64,000 nt of DNA, taken from assembly GCA_032622095.1 (NCBI GenBank), contig CP136067.1, forward strand, positions 92,432,707 to 92,496,706, written 5' to 3'. Of this stretch, positions 17,267 through 30,647 are shown in pieces; positions within the stretch are counted from its first letter, which is position 1; each line of letters opens with the position of its first letter. The notes under the pieces were generated by a model. It was not told the DNA's origin, searched no databases, and saw nothing but the letters and a program-made list of their open reading frames with translations. The DNA is from Siphonodentalium dalli. Lineage: Eukaryota; Mollusca; Scaphopoda; Gadilida; Siphonodentaliidae. The position numbers were made by a program, and so were the translations under genes.

Positions 17267-20200
17267 GTAAGTTCATTAAAATGTGGACGAAAATATAGTG
17301 AAGTTGGCCAAACTTCATGGAAGATGTACAGTATTACCCAAAGCAAGTGACCACTTAACCACAGCATTACTGTATCTGCCTTAATGCCTCGATAGGACCG
17401 CTGCCACCAACATTTTACCCACATGTTGTGGACTTCTCAGATATTAATATGTAGACTAAGTGAAAATGTGCATACATTACCGTGATCGAGCACACACAAT
17501 ATTTATCACAGTTCGTTTACTTTCCTTTGGGAAGTCCCATCAGAACGAAAGAACTATTTCGCTAGTGCAGAGCTTTGGCTCTCTGTTTATGATATCAACA
17601 AAATGCCTGAACGCACTTGAACACCAAACGGATGGTAACCATCCGATTCTGTCAAATCCAACATGATGGTTGTAAGTGTCTGCCAGTTTGCTGAATAGTA
17701 TGCACATATTGACAAGACCCACCATTCCTGATCTTCATTCTGCCAATAAAAGTTTAGTGATGGAATTGTTATAAAAGCACATATACAGGACACATGTGGC
17801 TGTTTGTGTGTCAGAAAGGTAGTATGCGTGGTGCAAACCGTGCAATGTGGTAGATTGGAAGTTGGCAGGAATGGTGATTTTTCCTTTATGTATGCTGGTT
17901 CATAGGGCAAGAATTAAGAAGGTCAAGTGATCAATTTTAATGGGTATGTCCATGCAAATATACGCAGCAAAGTTACAGCAACTACTTCGGGGAGTGACTT
18001 TGTGCGAGCTTGAAAACAAAACGAATTTATCTGACCGGTCGGCTTTGAATGTGTTCCATTAACAATTAAGTTGATGTATTTATTTTTTAAAACTAGGTTA
18101 AATTCGCAACACGATATTCATTTATAGCAAAACATTAACAATTTACCAAGACCGGCCGATAGCTAAATGTTATGTTCGTTTAATGATATGACTCCTCTTG
18201 TTCAACTGCTTCATATATAACTTTTGCAACGGATATTTGCATTGAAATCCCCAATCAGAATTGTACATTTGACCTCTCCCTCAAATCATCTTGGCACAAT
18301 ACGTGTCACTGAAAATCGCACCAAAGTCAAAACAAATACAATAATAAACACAAAACAGCCCTTTGAAAGGCTACTAAAAAAAGACCGTTCCGTGTTAGTC
18401 TATTCTTATATGTGGAATATAGAACGGCTGTTTCACTTATGTGCGAGACATTGAATGGAGCTGGAACATTGCTGTGACTACGGAAGGTATTTTCAGAGCA
18501 TATGATGCTACTGCATCAATATTTCATGTATTTGTCAACCTGTCGTCGCATGAGTGCTTAAGTGCTCTAATTCCATTCTTGATCGAAAATGAACCATGTG
18601 TACAATTCGATTCGTTCCGTCGGCCTGCGTCGGATGGAACACACATTTATATACAATGGCCGATATTCAAATAATACGCCAAATTTGTTCCACTACCTAG
18701 ATTGTTAATGCCTAACTGTTCTACATGCTTTTGATCGACCAATGGGAAAAGCATTGAAACCGATGAAATAAAATAAAAATGTTGTCAATTTTCCTCGCTG
18801 TTATCAAAAAAATGCATTCCAGATACCTCGCGTTGAATTTCTGCTATTATGCTATATAATTTCCCTTTTAATCAATGGCAAAATCAGCTAATAAGAATAC
18901 ATTTTCAGTCGACATGGAGATAGAAAAATGCAACTGACACCGACCAACGCGGTCTGATTTTGGAGATGGAAAAGTCAAGCATTGACAACACGGAGAAAAC
19001 CCCGCCCACTTTGAATATTGGACACATAGCCTGTCTCCGATTATTTGACTGTCGGGACTGGGATAATATGATTATCAGATCCATATATAGCATCTTGGGT
19101 TGGTCATGAACATTTTGTGACTATATCTGGAACTGAACTGCACGATAGAGTGTAATAACAACGAACCTACAGAGGAGCCCCACCGACACACCATACTTTG
19201 TTGTTGTCACGTCTAACATCGATTTTCTGTGTGTGGTAATATCTAGGTGACAATGTAATAATTACACGTTATACAGTGTGTTGTTTGCCAACATTCTAAC
19301 GTGAAATGGATAATAACATTACAAAAATTAAACTATTTGCAATATTTCTCTATTTGAGATAAAAGTACGAGGGATTGAAATCTAACGATATTTGGAAGAC
19401 AATGTTTGGTCGAAACATTACATCTATGAAACTATAATCTAAAGTAGACGTATTCCTTTAATTATATACATTGTATACATGTAAAGCGCCTCATTGTGGT
19501 TAATGATTTGCACATGCATGCCGCTCGTATATGTGTGCCATTCCGCTGGAGTGTGCGCAGATTAGCCACACGGACCATAAACCTAAACCTAATATGCAAG
19601 TTTCACACCACGATCTATATATTATAAGTTACACATTTCACGGAAGGGGTACACAAGGGCTCATGCATATTGCTCTCCTTGAGTACAGAACACAATTAAA
19701 CAGAAATGTCATAATCTAGACGTTCTCATACTATTATGCTGCCTCTATCGCCTATGTCTATTAAAAATAGATGTACTCACGTGAACTTGAAACTATGTTT
19801 TATATCTGTCTGGGATTGAACATCGATACTAATTATGTCTAATTCTACAAAATCACAGTATGACACTTGTTAAACCCCGATTGTTTAATTGTTTCGAACA
19901 CGTTTTCGACTATATATTTTGTTTGTCAACCTATCCATGAATATAGAGTGTCATCGACGATGAACTGACGACAAATATATACACTCACATTCGATGATAT
20001 CAGGACTATGTGAATTATAAAGTGCCCCATTGCGCGCATATTGTAGAGTCTGTATCACATGTCGGATAAAACCTTTTGATATGTTTCTCTTTAGTTAAAA
20101 TCTATTTCAAATGGGCATGATTTTCGCCGTCTTTTTTGTTAGTAAACGGAACCCATTACTTTTTCATTAATCAGTTTCCGAGAATTGACACGCCGGGTAT

Positions 20201-20750
20201 AATCATTCCGTGTCTATCCGAATGGTATGGTGTTAATGTGCACTGCATGGGGATGGTTTCGGCCACTGTTCAATGTACATAGCTGTGGTGACATGGAATC
20301 AATTGTTTAAAGATTTTCAAGTCGGCTGTGCACAATATTTTAAGCACTCGGGATTTTAAGTTACATCTGAGCCATGTAACACATCGTAGACAAGCTATTA
20401 AGGTCACAGCCAATCAATATATTAACATAATTATGGAAATCATACATAACTAACTGCTAACTGACTGTACCATCCATAAATAGAGATAAACATATAACGC
20501 AAATCAGAAGAACTGCGTACCGTGTTTATTTCTACCATTATATATAGAGTAGCAGACCGAGTACAACATGCTGACGCCATATGACTGTGTTCCTTTCATT
20601 GAAAACAACAACTGGTTCAACGAAACTCACACGACTCAAATCAACAATATCTCACCTGTTGGGATGTAAGCGATAATGAAACAACATTGATTGGGAAAAC
20701 AGTATATAGCCTTTTTATAGGTTATGTATTTGTCCGTACCATACTTTAGC
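17267..20750. other. Probable intron sequence, nothing recognised
   Basis: Starts with the GTAAGT donor of the PAN exon. No coding exon, RNA gene or repeat was recognised. ORFs at 17460-18674 are short, overlapping on both strands and lack conserved motifs. AT-rich throughout. Confidence 0.4.
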
Positions 20751-21035
20751 CGTTTGGAACGGGCTGTATCACTGAGTATATATACTTCATACACCTGGGT
20801 TAACCCGAAAATGTTATTCGATTTAACACGGAACCACGCGTTCCGGGGTTTTATACAGTTGGCTCTTAATAGTACAGGACACCGGAATTCACCGGAAATG
20901 ACCCATGGAAAACTGCATGAAATTGAAATAAAAACAAAACACTCCAAAGCCTGCAACAATACTGAACAAGAAAACTAAGATGCATGCATCAGATCGCCCG
21001 TGAACTATTTATCATAGAATTCTTGTAGCTATCGA

Positions 21036-21418
21036 TTATACATTTTGGAATATCTGTCTGTATGTATGTGTGTATGAATGCATGTATGTATGTGTGTTAT
21101 AGACTCGCACACTGCTCGACCGATCCGACTCGGATTTGGTATTTAACGTGTCAACCTGACCTCGCTCATAGGCATGTTTCTGGACCTTGACCGATCCGAC
21201 TAAAATTTGTGTGTAGGAATACTTCGATCCCGGGAGCAATATGGACGGGTCCAATTTCACGTGCAACCATGTCATCGAACGTACTGATTTTGGCATGTTT
21301 CTGGACCAATTGAAAAATAGTTTGTCCAGATGCTGTATATACCGGGTACTGCCCAGATGAAGGCGATTACAAAGAAATCCCTAAATAGCCCGAACGAAGT
21401 CGAGTACATCAGCTAGTC
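21036..21418 (-). mobile_element. Pearl-like module M1 (copy 1)
   Basis: On the minus strand it starts ACTAGCTGATGTACTCGACT with the hairpin-like TCGTTCGGGCTATTTA, as in P1-P3, and ends CATACATACAGACAGATATT-CCAAAATGTATAATCGA. The interior carries CCGATCCGAC and TGGACC repeats. Same architecture as P1-P3 with a different body. Confidence 0.5.
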
Positions 21419-21443
21419 TATACTATATATTTTGAGACTTCCG

Positions 21444-21487
<44 letters not shown>

Positions 21488-22256
21488 CTTCATAGAATCC
21501 AAAACGCGTGTACAGATCGAGCTCCAACTTCGTATGTAAGTGTGAAATCCCACGGACACCGCCGTGGTCGCGTTTTGGAGAAGCTCAGAGCACCCGTTCT
21601 CCAATCTCTGTCACACAAAACGGCACTGCCGTGGTTAAGACATCAACGATCTTTATATTGACCTTATACGGAGGTGTTAACAATCAACGCTCTTTATTGC
21701 AATGGACGTGGCTAAACGACTGACCCCATGCGTCCGAAATACGGATGCGGACGAAATGCAATTATCTCGACTAAAAAGGCAGAATTGATCTAAGAGCTCG
21801 AAATATTATGCAGAGGGATTTCACGACGGGATTAATTGACTGTCCGCTCTGAAGTTTAGGACGGGGAGGACGGGTACCATGAATTAACTCATTGGAAAAC
21901 AAAGAATGCGTTATCTCGGAAACGGGTGGAGCTATCGACTTGAAATTTGGTTATGTTTCTGAAACAAAGCCATCAGACGAATTTTATCGGGTCGCCGAGC
22001 CCGTGCGACGCCCGTGCAGCGCGTGCGCAGACGAGATCTCGGAAACGGGTGGAGCTATCGACTTGAAATTTGCTATGTGAATGTATCTTGCCCCGGATAC
22101 GTATTTTATCGGGTCGCCGAGCCAGTGCGACGCAAGCTTCGCGCATGCGCAGACCAGATCTCGGAAACGGGTGGAGCTATCGACTTGAAATTTGGTTATG
22201 TTTCTGAAACAAAGCCATCAGACGAATGCCGCCAGTGGCGGGCTAACCTGCTAGTC
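21419..22256 (-). mobile_element. Pearl-like module M2 (copy 1)
   Basis: Minus-strand module starting ACTAGCAGGTTAGCCCGCCA (CTGGCGGC hairpin) at 22256. It contains inverted copies of the 122-bp unit of P1-P3 and ends in a (CA)n run and TATATACGGAAGTCTCAAAA near 21419. The (GT)n tract is at about 21456-21482. Confidence 0.5.
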
Positions 22257-23160
22257 TACTATATAATGTGAGAACTCCGTATATATAAGGATGTGTATGT
22301 GTGTGTGTGGGGGTACTTCCTAGAATCGTAAACGGCTGGTCGGATCGAGCTCAAATTTCCCATCTAAGGGTAAAAACCCACGGGAATGGCCAACGTCGCG
22401 TTTTGGACAAGCTCTGAGCACTCATTCTCCACTCCCAATCATCAAAATCACCGCAAACGGCACATCGGGTGTTAAGACAGGCAAGATCTTTATATTGACC
22501 ATATTTGGAGTTGTTAACCGACTAACGCTCTTTATTTGTCATCGGCGTTGCTAAACGCTCGCATGTGCCTACGAAAATACGGACGCAAAACGCGAAATGC
22601 ATTTATCTTGATTAAAAAGGCAGAATTAACTCATCGGAAAACAAAACATGCGTGTTGTGTGATTCTTATGTCTGTCGTTCCTAGGAACGGGGGCAATTTT
22701 CAAGCATACATCTTTTAGGGACGGGTACTGCGTATTGTGTGAAAAAAATACGTGTTGTGTGATTCTTATGTCTGTCGTTCCTAGGACGGGTACTGCGTGT
22801 TGTGTGATTATTATGTCTTCTTCACCTTGAAACGGGTACCCCCAAATTATATATATGTGTGTGTCCTTTATAGACTCGAACCGATTGAGCTCAAACATGC
22901 TACCAATGGAAAGTGTCATGGACGGGTTAAATTGTGACCCCGACCTGACATTGACCTTGAAAATGATCAATTCAAGGTTAAAATCGGGAAAAATGCACAA
23001 TTAACTCATGGTATAAACAACAAATTAATATTAACTCATTGAAAAACAAAAAAATTAATTAAAAAATTAATTATAAAAATTGACTAAAAAATATAATTAA
23101 AAAATTTAAAAATTGTCATGTTTCTGACGAACGCCGCCAGTAGCGGGCTAACCTGCTAGT
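22257..23160 (-). mobile_element. Pearl-like module M3 (copy 1)
   Basis: Minus-strand module with start ACTAGCAGGTTAGCCCGC at 23160 and tail CACACACATCCTTATATATA near 22257. The body contains two or three copies of CGTGTTGTGTGATTCTTATG with CTGTCGTTCCTAGGA, a short internal tandem. It is fused head to tail with M2. Confidence 0.5.
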
Positions 23161-23489
23161 ATTATATATTTCTAGATTTAGTTACAAACTTTATACCTGT
23201 ATATTGTACAAAGAAATGTTTGACAAATGTATCTATTTCAATATTACCTTAGGGGTCATTAAAAATTAGATACGACGAAACAAATTTTGAAGGGTGCATG
23301 TGATTGTGAGGAATAATAGGATCATAGGTAAATTTAATTCATGGACGCTTGTTAATTTTCATTGGACTACATGTATCAGGTAACTTTTTATATTTCAAAT
23401 GATGACAGGAATGTGGAAAGTTGAACTACCCAAGTAATACTGGCTATCCGCACGAAGAGATATACATGTATATAAAAGGCAAAATAGAA

Positions 23490-23790
23490 GATGGCTGCTG
23501 GCGACCATTTTTCCAAAAAAATTCAAATCATTCGATAGCTCCCATATAGCGGTCACCCCGAAGATCAATATGAAGTTTGGTGACTATCAGATGAGGGATG
23601 TGGTCTGTAGCGGTGCTAAAGAAAAGAATTCAGTCATACAAAGAGTAAGATACAAAATTTCTGTCTGTGGTCGTGTTTTTAACGAAATCAGGAAAAAAAT
23701 AGATCACTCTCATCCTGGTTATCCAGAAGATCTGGAATCTGGTTCAATGTATGTCGTCTGTAGGATCAACCAAATTATTTAGCCATAAAA
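23490..23790 (+). repeat. Dispersed repeat with AAGATGGCTGCTGGC, copy 1
   Basis: Includes GAAGATGGCTGCTGGCGACC and GAAGTTTGGTGACTATCAGA. A related sequence in the opposite direction lies at 27395-27740. The 70-codon ORF over it (starting MKFGDYQMRD) is shared only because the DNA repeat is shared; no protein family is evident. Confidence 0.45.
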
Positions 23791-24359
23791 ATAGTAAAAC
23801 TCAAGATCACCGCTGGCAGTGATGTTTTCACAAGGAAATTTTGAGAAAAAAATATGGCTCCCATATGACCCAAAATATCCACATGAGAAACAGTTCTCCA
23901 ATAAATGCTGGCTGCAGGGTGCGCCAATTGATTCAAATTTGAAATTTGGCAGGGTGTATTGCTGATGGCCATGTTTTCCCCGCAAATTTTATAGACTAAT
24001 GAACAAAACCACTGAATCCGTTGAATCAATATACATATACACATATATATATATGCATTGTTATCCACACTTCTGGTATATAAAGGTACTGAAAATAACT
24101 ATATTATACTAGTATACACAACATAAACCATATATTATGGCTATGGGTTCTAATATCCGAACATGACAGCTGAGAACTTGGTGTGAATTGAATAGTAGTG
24201 GGGTCTCAAGAATATCTACTCCTCCACGTTAGAAACATACCATTAAATAGCATAAGTATAATCTAGCTCGAAGACAGAAGTGATTCATCAAACTGCTCTT
24301 AATTCAACCAAGTCATCACACCCCATGTATGGTCGATCACATGATGATCTAGGTGGAAT

Positions 24360-25532
24360 CGGGCTTCTCAAAGTACCGCCGGTACCACACATGCCGGTAC
24401 CGGCATCGATACTTTGCTAGTACCGTGGTTCCTGTACCGGTACTGTCAAGTCATTTTATAGTTCTAGGAATATCTAGAGGTAATACAGTGCTGAAAATCA
24501 CAAGCCACGAACTCTATTATTAACATGAACTAATGATAATTTGATATCAGAATAAAGAAACTATTTTGGGATATTAGATACCATTTTGGAATATACTAAC
24601 AAACTTTCCCGTAGAGTTTAGTGATGCGCAAATGACAACATAGACAATTCAATCAACCAAAATAGAACTATTCGTTGCACACGTTTTGTGATGTTAACTT
24701 ATTCTTCTTCTGTGTGTGATAAACTGATAGAAAGTAACGCGACAGACGTCGGTGGTTTTCACTTCACAATATTCAATCAGATTAAAAGTCGCGCGGTCGG
24801 CCATTTTAAATCTAAACAATAATGAGTCAAGTTAGGCAACAATTTCTCTCCACGAGTTCCTATACCAAATATGAACTATCATGTCTATTCAGAAAATTAC
24901 ATGTACACTGTGCACGGTTCGTGGATATTCGTTCCCGATTTTATTATATAACTGGAGGTTCCATGAGACCCATTTAAATTCAAAATGGTCTACCTTATAT
25001 ATGCAAACTGATACGACATGTGAACGGGTACGTGTGTATGTGATTAATCAAAACGTGTGGGCCATACTTGTGGGTGGGGTCGTTGGTGAATAAATGATAA
25101 GAAATTGTAACTGGGTTTAGTGTATAATTGCCACAACTGGGCAAAAATAAACGCAAAAACATAAGTTGCAATCACAAGTTCCCGACACAAAATAAACTTT
25201 GAAGATTAAAATAATATCACAAGGCCGTGCTTTCAAAGAATTGGAATTCAACCATTGAAGAGTTATAATAGACATATAAAAACCAGGAATCACCATTCCG
25301 TGACCGACCTCTCACGCCATGAATACAATCACGATCGATGTGCATCGCGTGTAGTTTAAAGAGCGAAACTTGATACTACTGCACATGTATTTTGCCATAT
25401 AGCCTGCTGATCTAAGAACGTGCATATATGCAACCACAGTACCTAGTACGGGGCGGATCTGCACACCAGCACCGTTACCGCAAAAAATGCCCGAGTACGC
25501 GGTACCGGTACTGCGTACCGTTGAGAAGCCTG
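24360..25532. mobile_element. hAT-type non-autonomous element (copy 1)
   Basis: A 1173-bp segment is flanked by the 8-bp direct repeat GGTGGAAT (24352-24359 and 25533-25540). It has terminal inverted repeats CGGGCTTCTCAA...TTGAGAAGCCTG, close to the CAGGC-TTCTCAA ends typical of animal hAT transposons, which make 8-bp target duplications. Subterminal GGTACCGGTAC-type palindromes occur at both ends. No transposase ORF is seen inside, so it depended on a helper. Confidence 0.8.
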
Positions 25533-26994
25533 GGTGGAATTGTTGTATAAAAAACAGCACTAATTGTAAATATAAAATAAAACAGTGCTAAATCTTGTTA
25601 CAGATTATTTCCACATATAATCAGTGACTACAGGCAGTCTAACAAAATCAAGTTTCAGTGACACTCGATCCGAAGAGGGGAATAATTTCATCTGTTACAG
25701 TCAATGGAGCGATTATGAATCTGGAAAGCTGAAATTTCTAAGTAATACTAGATATGGACATGACGAGTATAGTGTGTTTCAGAACGAAAAAGTTGAAGAA
25801 AATCAACACATTTGTAAATTTAAAAACAATTCAAACGTTATTGTATTCCATGTCCCAGCCCGGACATATACACCAAATTTCAAGAATATTCATTGAGAAA
25901 CAACGGACCAAACGCCATATAACACCCCGTATACATCTTTTATTCCGAGCCGGCCTTCTAGTCCGAGTTGGCACACGTCGATTGGGGCGAGTTAGCCCTG
26001 GGGCGAGTAGGCCGATTCCGGCACCTTCTATAATTTGCAGCAGGCATCCGTTTACGCTGGTTTACGCGTAATTTAATTTATAAAGTTCCCTGATTAGTAT
26101 CGTAAATAGAGCGACTGTATTTGACAGTGACTGCCTCTGTTATTGATTATCATGGTGTTATAATTAAAAAACGACAAATGCACATGCCGTTCAAAGTAGT
26201 AGTCTATTTTCCCCATGTTAAACGACATCCGCAAATAACAAATAACAAATAACGCTAACCTATTGCAAATGTTTTACACGACAACTGTTAACATATTTGG
26301 GCTGAATTCATCTGATGTGGTACGATTCCTCAAAATAAACAACAATCCATCGTTACTTGGAAATGTAGTTTGGGCTAACATTTACACACATCATCCAGCT
26401 CCTCTATCCTGACACACACTTCAGATGAGAAACAGCCATTAGAGAACAGCCCAAATTGGGCGAAATAAAATCGTTAAATTAATTATACCGTCTGGTTTAT
26501 ATTATAATAATGCTTACTCAAATTAATCAATTAAATGTATCAGTTTTATCATCTTTTATTTTTATCATATTAATTGATCAATTTAATGAACATGAAACAT
26601 TGAAATTGAACTTTGTATGCGACAAAATCGAAAATGGTATTTTCGAAATTCACGCAGTTTTTATCGCCCCCGCCTACAAGTACCGCATTGACACTTCGAC
26701 GTTCGATCTAAGTCTTGCTAGAATGCTGACTAACTACGAACTACTAATACTATGAAACCACATTGTTTTAGTTTCAGTTTTAGTGTTTAATTTTATTATT
26801 TATTTACGTTGGCGATAATGCATTGGCACTAATGGGCTTCCATACATTTATGAACTTTGTGAATACCAGTACCAAAACAGTAACTTGCAATTACGATTCA
26901 CATTCATTAATAATTCAAACGAAGTGCGATTCAATTTCACGGTCAAAAAGCAATCAGTCGCAGTGCATGGAACACAACTAATTTAACTTCAGCC

Positions 26995-27012
26995 GGGGGG
27001 GGGGGGGGGGGG
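26995..27012 (+). repeat. Poly-G tract (18), copy 1
   Basis: A run of 18 G residues. The corresponding tract in copy 2 (near 36317-36326) has 10, showing that the two duplicate copies are truly different sequences or that homopolymer calling is unreliable here. Confidence 0.8.
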
Positions 27013-27394
27013 TCTGCAAATGTTTTCCGAACACTAGGCGTGGGTGGGTGGGTGGTTCAGCAGCCCGGCTAACACAATTTTTCCTGGCCCTGTACATTTT
27101 TTCCTGCAGTCATTTTTCTTAAAAATAATGGGACAAAAGGTTTTAAGAATGCTTCTCCTATGTAATGGGTATGAACTTAACTCTAGGTAGGAGGGTTTGC
27201 GTTCACCATTATTTAATAATGAAGGATGACACCAAAAATGTCAGCTTGCTAAAAAAAATTTATCAAGGATCTATCAATGCACATTGACATGGAAAGGCTC
27301 AGGTTTCAATAGTTATATTAAAAATCATTTATTCAACATGATATAAATAAATGTAAACTCTTCAAATAAAAATATACTTTTCATAAAACGATAT

Positions 27395-27740
27395 TCAATA
27401 AATGGGGTCTAAGATCACCTCCAGATGGTAGCTGTCAAATTTGAACGGTTTTCGATGAAATAAATGGCCACTAGCAGCCATCCTTGTTTTTACTCTTTGC
27501 ATCAGTAAATCCTTTAGAGCACAATAGTGCCTACAGAGCTTATCCCTCATCCGATAATCACCAAATTCATACGAATCCTCGGTATGACCTCTCGATTTGT
27601 GCCTACCATGTTTCTTCGAATTCTGTAAAAGCATGGCTGCCAGCAGCGATCTTGGATTTTACTCTTGGTATGACTAAATCCTGACAAAATCTTACAGGTC
27701 ACATTTATCATCTAATTGTCACCAAACTTAAGGAAACGTG
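27395..27740 (-). repeat. Dispersed repeat with AAGATCGCTGCTGGC, copy 1
   Basis: On the minus strand it includes CCAAGATCGCTGCTGGCAGC and TTGGTGATTATCGGATGAGG, related to 23490-23790. It contains two partial tandem units, each with GGTATGAC / TACCAAGAG boundaries. ORFs on it reflect the repeat and are not taken as genes. Confidence 0.45.
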
Positions 27741-27839
27741 AATTACATTTAAGTGCGATTCATTTGCGATTAATCGTAATTAATTACACTTAAGTGCAAA
27801 TTAATCACAAACCGCCTTATTCAATAAATTCTTAGATAC

Positions 27840-29110
27840 AGGCCAACTTCAAGAATACTGACCAAATGCAAACAGTATTACTCCAGTATACTCCAGATAT
27901 ACACCAACCAAGTAAATATAGACCAGTCTCACTCACTTCAGCCTGTTGTAAACTACTGGAGCATGGCATGTGTATATACACCCGTGATCACCTAGAGCTC
28001 TGCAACTTACTAACATATACGAAGAACGGCTATTGGAGTCTTGCAATGCTGGGATTGTTTTACCCTATGCCAATGCATTCTCTTATATATGCGAGTCGAC
28101 CATAGGTCGCCTCGCATATATAAGAGAATGCATTGGCATAACAAATTTTTTAAATAAATGTTTCTTACAATTTTTAGGACATAAAATAAAAAAAACATTC
28201 ATTACTCTGCAGGGAGCCCCACGCATATATAGAAGCACATAGAAGAGTGTCGTCTGCTCATGTTTGTATGGGGCTCTGTGTGGGTGAAATTATAAAATTG
28301 TTAAAGAATACAAGAAAAAACGTCAAGTAAATACTAAACATGGCCAGCTTGAAACTGATATAGTGATACACGATTTATCGAAAGCCTTCGACAAAGTGCC
28401 AGACCAAAGCTTACCTCATAAGCTGAAGACCTACGTCATCAACGGGGCAATCCACAACTGGCTGACAAGTGTCATGACAAAAAAGACACAAGGACGTAGT
28501 GCTGGAAGGAGAATCATCCGAAAGTGTTGCAGTGAAAACGGGGGTACCCCAAGGATAAGTGCTAGGAACTATTATATTCCTCGGCCACCTTACTGACCTT
28601 CCAAAACCAGTTAATTCGGAAGTAGGCATATTTTCCAATGACTGGGAACTATACCGACAAATTGCAAATCAGGACCACGTCCAATTACACGAGAAACCTA
28701 TCATCACTGGACACGTGTGCAGTGTCATGAGGGGTGAGGCTTGGTGCAGGTAGATTGTCCATAATGTATACCAAGAGGGAGGACAAGAACAAAACATCTT
28801 TAATTTACCAACTATACCATGATATTCTACGAACAGTCAACCAATACATATACCTAGCAATGAATTTCACAGTCTATTTAAAATGTACATCAGATATAAC
28901 AAAACAAAACAAATTGAAAGATCAAACAGCACCACCGGCTACGGACAGAGGACAGCAAGTCCAGATAAATAGCTTACAGAGCAATGGTCAGAATAGGGAA
29001 CCGAAATTTGTGGTCCAGCCGCCATAGCAGTAACAAACCAATTAGAAAAAGTGTATAGCAGAGCTAGGTTCATTACAAACTACATGTATAGAAGTATGTA
29101 TCAACATACT
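27840..29110 (+). pseudogene. Decayed non-LTR retrotransposon RT (copy 1)
   Basis: Successive frames show reverse-transcriptase landmarks of jockey/CR1-type LINEs in order: QPSKYRPVSLTSACCKLLEH (about 27896-27960), DLSKAFDKVPDQ (28370-28405), a shifted GVPQG-S-LGT region (about 28540-28570), FSNDWELYRQI (in place of FADD..LYR, about 28635-28665), then IYQLYHDIL..VNQYIYLAM (about 28803-28863). Several frameshifts and loss of the catalytic ADD make it dead. It is interrupted near 28067-28330 by a palindrome and AT-rich insertion. Confidence 0.75.
28067..28139. repeat. Near-perfect palindrome inside the LINE remnant (copy 1)
   Basis: Arms beginning ATGCCAATGCATTCTCTTAT and ending in its complement ATAAGAGAATGCATTGGCAT extend through GCGAGTCGACC/AGGTCGCCTCGC almost to the centre, giving about 36 bp per arm with one mismatch. 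It would form a long hairpin. The copy 2 counterpart is 37382-37452. Confidence 0.75.
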
Positions 29111-30196
29111 GGATGGACTGAGACGTGACACACCTAGGTCTCAGAGATAACTAAAGAGACAGGAACTCTTCCGCAAGGTGGATAAGGAGAAAGTCTCAGC
29201 CATACACAATAATGACATATTAAGGAAGAAAGCACGGAAAATACGAACAATACAGTTTCCAGATCACATAAGTGTGCACATCATATTGGTGGACCATCTG
29301 TGAATATCCCATATTATGCATAGTAATTGAAGCGTGTCTACGTTGATATGTGTCGTCTATAGTGAGGCGAAATCAGTTGTCCGCGACGACGACATAACAA
29401 GTGCAGTCTCGTCTGGATTCTGGCCCGCAAAGCCAAATGACGTTTTATGCCATTACGCCGTAACTTCTTTCTCTAGCTACACATGCGAAACTGATCTAGT
29501 GCGAACCAATTCAGAGCCTATTCATAAAAACTTACTGTTTATAAATAAATAAATACTTCAATGTCCTATTATCAGATGTGAGAAGTTGTGAAGTAGCAAA
29601 TGTTCGTTTCGTATGCTGACTCCGCTTTTGGTTACACCGTATATATCTTGATTGCCTCCATTAAGGAGAGTAGTTGTTTATACAACCATATTTATAGTTC
29701 GATAATAATAAATAATACACAATACAGGTATATACAATCGAGACGATGGCTATGACTACTCCGTTAATAGCAGAGTCGACGATAAAGTTTTATACCCTCA
29801 CGAGTTGGCACAAGTTATATAAAAACAAGGCAGTGCCGATGATAAATGCTATTTTGTGTGAATTGGCACAGGTTGACCTCCCAGTATGAGGGTCATCATT
29901 TGCTGCATTTGCGTTTGGAACGGGCTGTATCACTGAGTATATATACTTCATACACCTGGGTTAACCCGAAAATGTTATTCGATTTAACACGGAACCACGC
30001 GTTCCGGGGTTTTATACAGTTGGCTCTTAATAGTACAGGACACCGGAATTCACCGGAAATGACCCATGGAAAACTGCATGAAATTGAAATAAAAACAAAA
30101 CACTCCAAAGCCTGCAACAATACTGAACAAGAAAACTAAGATGCATGCATCAGATCGCCCGTGAACTATTTATCATAGAATTCTTGTAGCTATCGA

Positions 30197-30579
30197 TTAT
30201 ACATTTTGGAATATCTGTCTGTATGTATGTGTGTATGAATGCATGTATGTATGTGTGTTATAGACTCGCACATTGCTCGACCGATCCGACTTGGATTTGG
30301 TATTTAACGTGTCAACCTGACCTCGCCCATAGGCATGTTTCTGGACCTTGACCGATCCGACTAAAATTTGTGTGTAGGAATACTTCGATCCCGGGAGCAA
30401 TATGGACGGGTCCAATTCCACGTGCAACCATGTCATCGAACGTACTGATTTTGGCATGTTCCTGGACCAATTGAAAAATAGTTTGTCCAGATGCTGTATA
30501 TACCGGGTACTGCCCAGATGAAGGCGATCACAAAGAAATCCCTAAATAGCCCGAACGAAGTCGAGTACATCAGCTAGTC
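30197..30579 (-). mobile_element. Pearl-like module M1 (copy 2)
   Basis: Duplicate of 21036-21418 with a handful of substitutions; same ACTAGCTGATG start and ACAGACAGATATTCC tail. Confidence 0.5.
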
Positions 30580-30604
30580 TATACTATATATTTTGAGACT
30601 TCCG

Positions 30605-30647
<43 letters not shown>

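Larger units (their letters stand above)
20751..29908 (+). repeat. Tandem duplication, copy 1 (9158 bp)
   Basis: The sequence from CGTTTGGAACGGGCTG (20751) to TTGACCTCCCAGTATGAGGG...TTTGCTGCAT (29908) is repeated in direct orientation at 29912-39238 with very high identity, roughly one difference per hundred bases by eye plus small indels. Only TTG separates the copies. The unit contains pearl-like modules, a dispersed repeat, a hAT element, a poly-G tract and a decayed LINE, all at corresponding places. Either a recent segmental duplication or two haplotypes placed in tandem by assembly. Confidence 0.9.

Noticed and set aside
18355..18372. Second histone-like hairpin, AGCCCTTTGAAAGGCT
   Set aside because: The stem does not pair well without a bulge, the loop differs from the histone consensus and no ORF ends just upstream.
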